Origin: an uncultured Moraxellaceae bacterium
GTDB taxonomy: Bacteria > Pseudomonadota > Gammaproteobacteria > Pseudomonadales > Moraxellaceae
Reading direction: 5' to 3'
NCBI GenBank assembly: GCA_937952925.1
Contig: CALFYA010000313.1
Coordinates: forward strand, 1 to 8,440
DNA length: 8,440 nucleotides
In this document: in pieces, positions 5,424-8,440 of the stretch
Position numbering within the stretch: the stretch's first letter is position 1
How the letters are laid out: each line of letters starts with the position of its first letter
Notes under the pieces: model-generated
Told to the model about the DNA's origin: nothing
What the model saw: the letters and a program-made list of their open reading frames with translations, nothing else
The model's database searches: none
Made by a program: the position numbers and the translations under genes

Positions 5424-6587
5424 ATGAATATGCCTGTTCACCCGTCGCGTTTGTCCATGAGCCGCCAGCTCAGTCCTGAAGAATTGCAAGCTTTTGGTGC
5501 CGCCATCGAAGCCCTGTATCAGCAAACCCGTGCCGATTTGGGTCAGCGTGATGCTGATTATATTTATCGTGTGCGTGCCTTTGTGCGTTATAGCGAAATG
5601 ACGGGGCGTGGCTTGCTGATGCTTGGTGGCTGGATTCCACCGGTGTGGCTGACCGGCACGGTGCTGCTTGGGATGTCGAAAATCGTGGAAAATATGGAAC
5701 TCGGGCACAACGTCATGCACGGTCAGTATGACTGGATGAATGATCCCTCACTCAATGGTGCGCGCTACGATTGGGATAATGTGTGTGCGGCGAATGCGTG
5801 GAAACATACTCATAACTACGAGCACCACACCTATACCAATATCGTCGGTAAAGACCGTGACTTGGGCTATGGCACCTTGCGCATCAGTGAAAAGCAGCGC
5901 TGGTATCCACAGCACCGTTACAATCTGCTGTTTACCGCAATGCTCGCCCTCGGTTTTGAGTGGTTTGTTGGCGTGCATGACATGCAGCTTGATCGATATA
6001 TTATTGGCAAACGCAAATGGCGTGATCTGACCAAAACGGTCGAATGGCAAGAATTTGTGCTCAAAGCACGTCGGCAAGTGCTCAAAGATTATGTGTTTTT
6101 TCCGGCGATCGCCGGCGTCAATGCTCTACCCGTGCTGACTGGCAACTTGAGCGCCAACTTGATCCGCAACGTGTGGGCATGGGCGATTATTTTCTGTGGT
6201 CATTTTACCGAACACGCCGAAGTCTTTGAGGACAAAGGCGCAGCCGAAACCCGTGCGGAGTGGTTTGTCCGCCAAATTCGTGGCTCTAGTAATATTTCGG
6301 GTGGCGCGTTGATGGACTTTTTTAGTGGCAATTTGAGCCACCAAATCGAACATCACTTGTTTCCTGATTTGCCTGCCAATCGCTACAAAGCACTCGCGCC
6401 ACAGATTCGTGCATTGTGCGAACAATACGGCCAGCATTACAACACGGGATCGTTTGCCCAGCAGCTTGGCACCGTGCTGGTACGCCTGACCGTGATGTCC
6501 GTACCCGATGCCAAACGCCAAGGGCTTGAACGCAAAGTCGATGCCGTTAAACGTTTTTTTCGCCGTACCCCACGTGTACCCGCTTGA
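5424..6587 (+). CDS. DesA3/DesB-type membrane fatty acid desaturase (probable delta-9)
   Basis: This 387-residue integral-membrane di-iron desaturase resembles mycobacterial DesA3 and gammaproteobacterial acyl-CoA desaturases. Its histidine boxes are HNVMH (95-99, in ENMELGHNVMHGQYDWMNDP), HNYEHH (130-135, followed by TYTNIVGKDRDLGYG) and HQIEHH (306-311, in GNLSHQIEHHLFPDLP); GHFTEH (259-264) adds further conserved histidines. Hydrophobic segments lie near 63-84, 167-184, 223-238 and 246-260. The family inserts a double bond, usually at delta-9, into a saturated acyl chain with O2 and electrons from a redox partner. Substrate form (acyl-CoA or lipid) and position are inferred from family resemblance. 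GAGGA 6 nt upstream supports the ATG. The gene is bounded by terminators on both sides, so it is probably monocistronic; no ferredoxin-reductase partner of the DesC type is adjacent. Confidence 0.9.
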   Translation: MNMPVHPSRLSMSRQLSPEELQAFGAAIEALYQQTRADLGQRDADYIYRVRAFVRYSEMTGRGLLMLGGWIPPVWLTGTVLLGMSKIVENMELGHNVMHGQYDWMNDPSLNGARYDWDNVCAANAWKHTHNYEHHTYTNIVGKDRDLGYGTLRISEKQRWYPQHRYNLLFTAMLALGFEWFVGVHDMQLDRYIIGKRKWRDLTKTVEWQEFVLKARRQVLKDYVFFPAIAGVNALPVLTGNLSANLIRNVWAWAIIFCGHFTEHAEVFEDKGAAETRAEWFVRQIRGSSNISGGALMDFFSGNLSHQIEHHLFPDLPANRYKALAPQIRALCEQYGQHYNTGSFAQQLGTVLVRLTVMSVPDAKRQGLERKVDAVKRFFRRTPRVPA

Positions 6588-6592
6588 CCAGT

Positions 6593-6637
6593 TTGAGCCA
6601 AGCGTTGTGGTCTGACTCCCCACAACAGGCGGCTCAA
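6593..6637. repeat. 45-nt two-part hairpin after the desaturase gene
   Basis: TTGAGCC (6593-6599) pairs with GGCTCAA (6631-6637). GTTGTGG (6604-6610) pairs with CCACAAC (6620-6626) across a 9-nt loop. The two 7-bp stems are separated by a symmetric 4x4 internal loop (AAGC/AGGC). It starts 5 nt after the desaturase stop. No T-run follows on either strand, so it is not itself an intrinsic terminator. It could protect the 3' end of the mRNA or be a REP-like repeat. Confidence 0.7.
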
Positions 6638-6649
6638 TAGGAGCACTCG

Positions 6650-6663
6650 CGTCACGGATGACG
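6650..6663. repeat. Small hairpin CGTCA-CGGA-TGACG
   Basis: A perfect 5-bp stem with a 4-nt loop sits between the 45-nt hairpin and the terminator. Alone it is weak. It is listed because it makes this gap a run of three hairpins. Confidence 0.35.
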
Positions 6664-6665
6664 TT

Positions 6666-6702
6666 TGGGCAGCACCGCCACTTTGGTGCTGCCCATTTTT
6701 TT
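6666..6702 (+). terminator. Strong intrinsic terminator of the desaturase gene
   Basis: TGGGCAGCACC (6666-6676) pairs perfectly with GGTGCTGCCCA (6685-6695) around an 8-nt loop (GCCACTTT), followed by seven T (6696-6702). This is a strong Rho-independent terminator for the plus strand. Read from the minus strand the stem begins 8 nt after the urtE stop but has no T-tract, so it would terminate urtE poorly if at all. Confidence 0.92.
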
Positions 6703-6703
6703 G

Positions 6704-7402
6704 TTAAATCGCCACCAAGGCACGTACATTGTTTTCGGGCATTTGGTCACCCTGACCCTGTGCCACCACTTCACCACGAGACATCACCACATAACGGTCA
6801 GCAAGTTCTTCGGCAAAATCATAAAACTGCTCGACCAGTACAATCGCCATCTTGCCTTCATCGGCAAGGCGGCGAATCACCCGCCCAATATCTTTGATGA
6901 TCGACGGCTGAATGCCTTCGGTCGGTTCATCCAAAATCAACACACGGGGTTCGGCAGCCAACGCACGGGCAATCGCCAATTGCTGCTGCTGCCCACCCGA
7001 CAAATCGCCGCCGCGACGGTGTTTCATCTCTTTGAGCACCGGAAACAACTCATACAAATGCTCAGGCACTTTGCGAGTTTTGGCACCCGAAAAACGTGCC
7101 ATGCCAATCAAGATATTTTCTTCGACGGTGAGCATCGAAAAAATCTCGCGGCCTTGCGGCACATAGGCCAAGCCATGCCGCACCCGTTGCTCGGGTGACA
7201 TGCTGCTCAAATCTTGCCCATCGAGCATGATTTGCCCACTTTTGGCGGGTAGCAAGCCCATCAAGCATTTGAGCAAGGTGGTTTTGCCGACCCCATTGCG
7301 TCCGAGCACCACCGTACATTGCCCCACCGGTGCTTCAAACGACACATCACGCAAAATATGACTGCCGCCGTAATATTGATTTAATCCTTTGATTTGCAAC
7401 AT
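6704..7402 (-). CDS. urtE: Urea ABC transporter ATP-binding subunit UrtE
   Basis: This 232-residue LivF-type ATPase has UrtE hallmarks: MLQIKGLNQYYGGSHILR at the N-terminus, Walker A GRNGVGKT (34-41), YVPQGREIF with Q-loop Q83, signature LSGGQQQQLAIARAL (134-148), Walker B VLILDEPTEGIQPS with catalytic E159, and LVEQFYDFAEELAD. The usual switch histidine is Gln (Q192), normal in the LivF branch. The C-terminus (VRALVAI) is typical of UrtE. Role: with UrtD it powers urea import through the UrtB/UrtC channel at the inner membrane. The start chosen is the ATG at 7402, with AAGAGGTGA (7407-7415) 4 nt upstream. An ATG at 7447 would add 15 residues lacking a ribosome site and would overlap the urtD end. 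It follows urtD by 22 nt and is the last gene of the operon. Confidence 0.95.
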   Translation of the reverse strand: MLQIKGLNQYYGGSHILRDVSFEAPVGQCTVVLGRNGVGKTTLLKCLMGLLPAKSGQIMLDGQDLSSMSPEQRVRHGLAYVPQGREIFSMLTVEENILIGMARFSGAKTRKVPEHLYELFPVLKEMKHRRGGDLSGGQQQQLAIARALAAEPRVLILDEPTEGIQPSIIKDIGRVIRRLADEGKMAIVLVEQFYDFAEELADRYVVMSRGEVVAQGQGDQMPENNVRALVAI

Positions 7403-7406
7403 CACT

Positions 7407-7415
7407 TCACCTCTT
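7407..7415 (-). promoter_or_regulatory. Ribosome binding site that sets the urtE start
   Basis: AAGAGGTGA on the minus strand, then AGTG and ATG, is close to ideal. It lies in the 22-nt gap after urtD and rules out the longer 247-residue reading. Confidence 0.85.
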
Positions 7416-7424
7416 GATTTGGCG

Positions 7425-8261
7425 CTAACGACCGAGATATTTCTCAATCACCTCTTCATTGGCCTGTACCTCAGCCAACGTCCCTTCCGCCAACACTTGC
7501 CCTGCGGCCAGTACCGTGACTTTTTCGCTGATGGTGTCGATAAAGCTCATGTCGTGCTCGACCACCACCAGTGTGTGTTCTTTTTTCAGCTCCAAACACA
7601 GCTCAGCGGTACGCTCAGTTTCATAGTCGGTCATCCCTGCCACTGGCTCGTCGAGCAAAATCAGCTTGGGACGCTGCATCAACAACATGCCAATTTCGAG
7701 CCATTGTTTCTGCCCATGCGACAATAATCCGGCAGTTTTGTAAGCAGAATCTGCCAAGTTGATGCGCTTGAGGGTGTGATCAATCGCATCAAGGGTTTCA
7801 CCCGACCATTTGGCGCGTAGGCTATGCCAGACGTTTTTGTGCTTGGGGGCAGCCAGCAACAGATTTTCCATCACGCTAAACTGCTCAAACACCGTGGGTT
7901 TTTGAAATTTTCGGCCAATGCCTGCTTCGGCAATTTGCTCGGTGCTCAGCTTGGACAAATCAAGGGTTTGCCCAAAAAACGCGGTACCCGTGGTGGGGCG
8001 GGTTTTGCCGGTGATCACGTCCATCAAGGTGGTTTTGCCTGCACCATTGGGGCCAATGATGCAGCGCAGCTCGCCCTCGTCGATGTACAACGACAAATCG
8101 TTGAGCGCACGAAACGCATCAAACCACACGCTGACATTTTCCAGATACAACGCCACGCCGTGACTAAAGTCTGCGCCTTTGGGCTTGAGGTGCGCGCCTG
8201 CACCAGCAATCCCATCGCGTCCGCCATCGTTGGTGCTTGCGACCGATAATATCGTGCTCAT
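7425..8261 (-). CDS. urtD: Urea ABC transporter ATP-binding subunit UrtD
   Basis: This 278-residue LivG-type ATPase has UrtD features: ALYLENVSVWFDAFRALNDLS (37-57), Walker A GPNGAGKTT (70-78), GIGRKFQKPTVFE with Q-loop Q120, signature LSHGQKQWLEIGM (180-192; UrtD-type LSHGQ rather than LSGGQ), Walker B LILLDEPVAGM (200-210) and switch histidine H236 in VVVEHDMSF. The last residues, EKYLGR, are typical. About 35 flexible Gly/Ala/Ser-rich residues precede the first strand, a somewhat long tail. Role: one of the two ATPases of the high-affinity urea importer. The ATG at 8261 has GAGGAGG 7 nt upstream and overlaps the urtC stop (ATGA), indicating translational coupling. An out-of-frame-with-urtC extension to 8411 is not credible. 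Confidence 0.95.
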   Translation of the reverse strand: MSTILSVASTNDGGRDGIAGAGAHLKPKGADFSHGVALYLENVSVWFDAFRALNDLSLYIDEGELRCIIGPNGAGKTTLMDVITGKTRPTTGTAFFGQTLDLSKLSTEQIAEAGIGRKFQKPTVFEQFSVMENLLLAAPKHKNVWHSLRAKWSGETLDAIDHTLKRINLADSAYKTAGLLSHGQKQWLEIGMLLMQRPKLILLDEPVAGMTDYETERTAELCLELKKEHTLVVVEHDMSFIDTISEKVTVLAAGQVLAEGTLAEVQANEEVIEKYLGR

Positions 8262-8440
8262 TTGCTGGCCTCCTCGGGTGTGGGCAACGCAGGGGGCAAG
8301 GCTGGCGTTTTCACTGCTTGTTTGTGTTTGAGTTGCTTGAAAAATCCGACCAAACCATTGGGCAATAACAGCGTGACCACAATAAACAACGCACCCAAAA
8401 TCAGTAGCCAAATTTCTGGAAAGGCCACGGTAAAGTAGCT
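8258..8440 (-). CDS. urtC: Urea ABC transporter permease UrtC (C-terminal part)
   Basis: Only the last 60 residues are in the window, reading in frame from the right edge to a TGA at 8258-8260. They begin SYFTVAFPEIWLLILGALFI and continue VVTLLLPNGLVGFFKQL, the final periplasm-proximal segment and last membrane helix typical of UrtC/LivM-type permeases. A short Lys/Pro-rich cytoplasmic tail ending PTPEEASK follows. UrtC forms the urea channel together with UrtB. The stop overlaps the urtD start by 4 nt (ATGA), the usual coupling in a urtABCDE operon. The gene begins outside the window. The family call rests on this short stretch plus operon position. Confidence 0.88.
   Translation of the reverse strand, partial: SYFTVAFPEIWLLILGALFIVVTLLLPNGLVGFFKQLKHKQAVKTPALPPALPTPEEASK

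Noticed and set aside
7403..7447. Fifteen-residue N-terminal extension of urtE
   Set aside because: It would overlap the end of urtD, and AAGAGGTGA sits right before the ATG at 7402, where conserved UrtE sequence begins.
8262..8411. Fifty-residue N-terminal extension of urtD
   Set aside because: It overlaps the urtC coding sequence in another frame. The ATG at 8261 has GAGGAGG and the ATGA overlap typical of urtC-urtD.

Overview
The window looks like ordinary chromosomal DNA from a gammaproteobacterium. The Tex, OmpR, EnvZ and urea-transporter proteins are all typical of that class. Tex next to ompR-envZ is a known gammaproteobacterial neighbourhood (in Escherichia coli greB lies between them; in Pseudomonas aeruginosa tex is adjacent). 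Base composition looks balanced. The DesA3-like desaturase would fit the Pseudomonadales/Moraxellaceae side of the class, but I cannot fix a genus.

Layout: 68-2488 (minus) encodes the RNA-binding transcription accessory protein Tex, with a good sigma70-type promoter just upstream. 2489-3030 is a 542-bp divergent intergenic region dominated by two long tandem hairpins (2730-2829 and 2846-2927) and a 12-bp palindrome. 3031-3792 and 3809-5203 (plus) encode the OmpR/EnvZ two-component pair as a tight operon that ends in an intrinsic terminator. 5204-5423 is a regulatory region with several exact dyads, a possible promoter, a leader hairpin and a small hairpin over the Shine-Dalgarno sequence. 5424-6587 (plus) encodes a DesA3-type acyl-CoA/acyl-lipid desaturase. 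6588-6703 holds three hairpins, the last a strong terminator. 6704-8440 (minus) is the 3' end of a urea ABC transporter operon: urtE, urtD and the C-terminus of urtC, which runs off the window.

How the genes work together: EnvZ senses an envelope or osmotic signal and phosphorylates OmpR. Tex is a stand-alone RNA-associated factor. The desaturase sets membrane unsaturation and appears monocistronic, with no redox partner gene here. UrtD and UrtE are the two ATPases that drive urea uptake through UrtB/UrtC, with UrtA (expected upstream, outside the window) as binding protein.

I see no new multi-gene system. The features least explained by known families are non-coding: the tandem hairpins before ompR, the triple TCGTTCA/TGAACGA arrangement after envZ, the structured desaturase leader, and the 45-nt hairpin after the desaturase gene.
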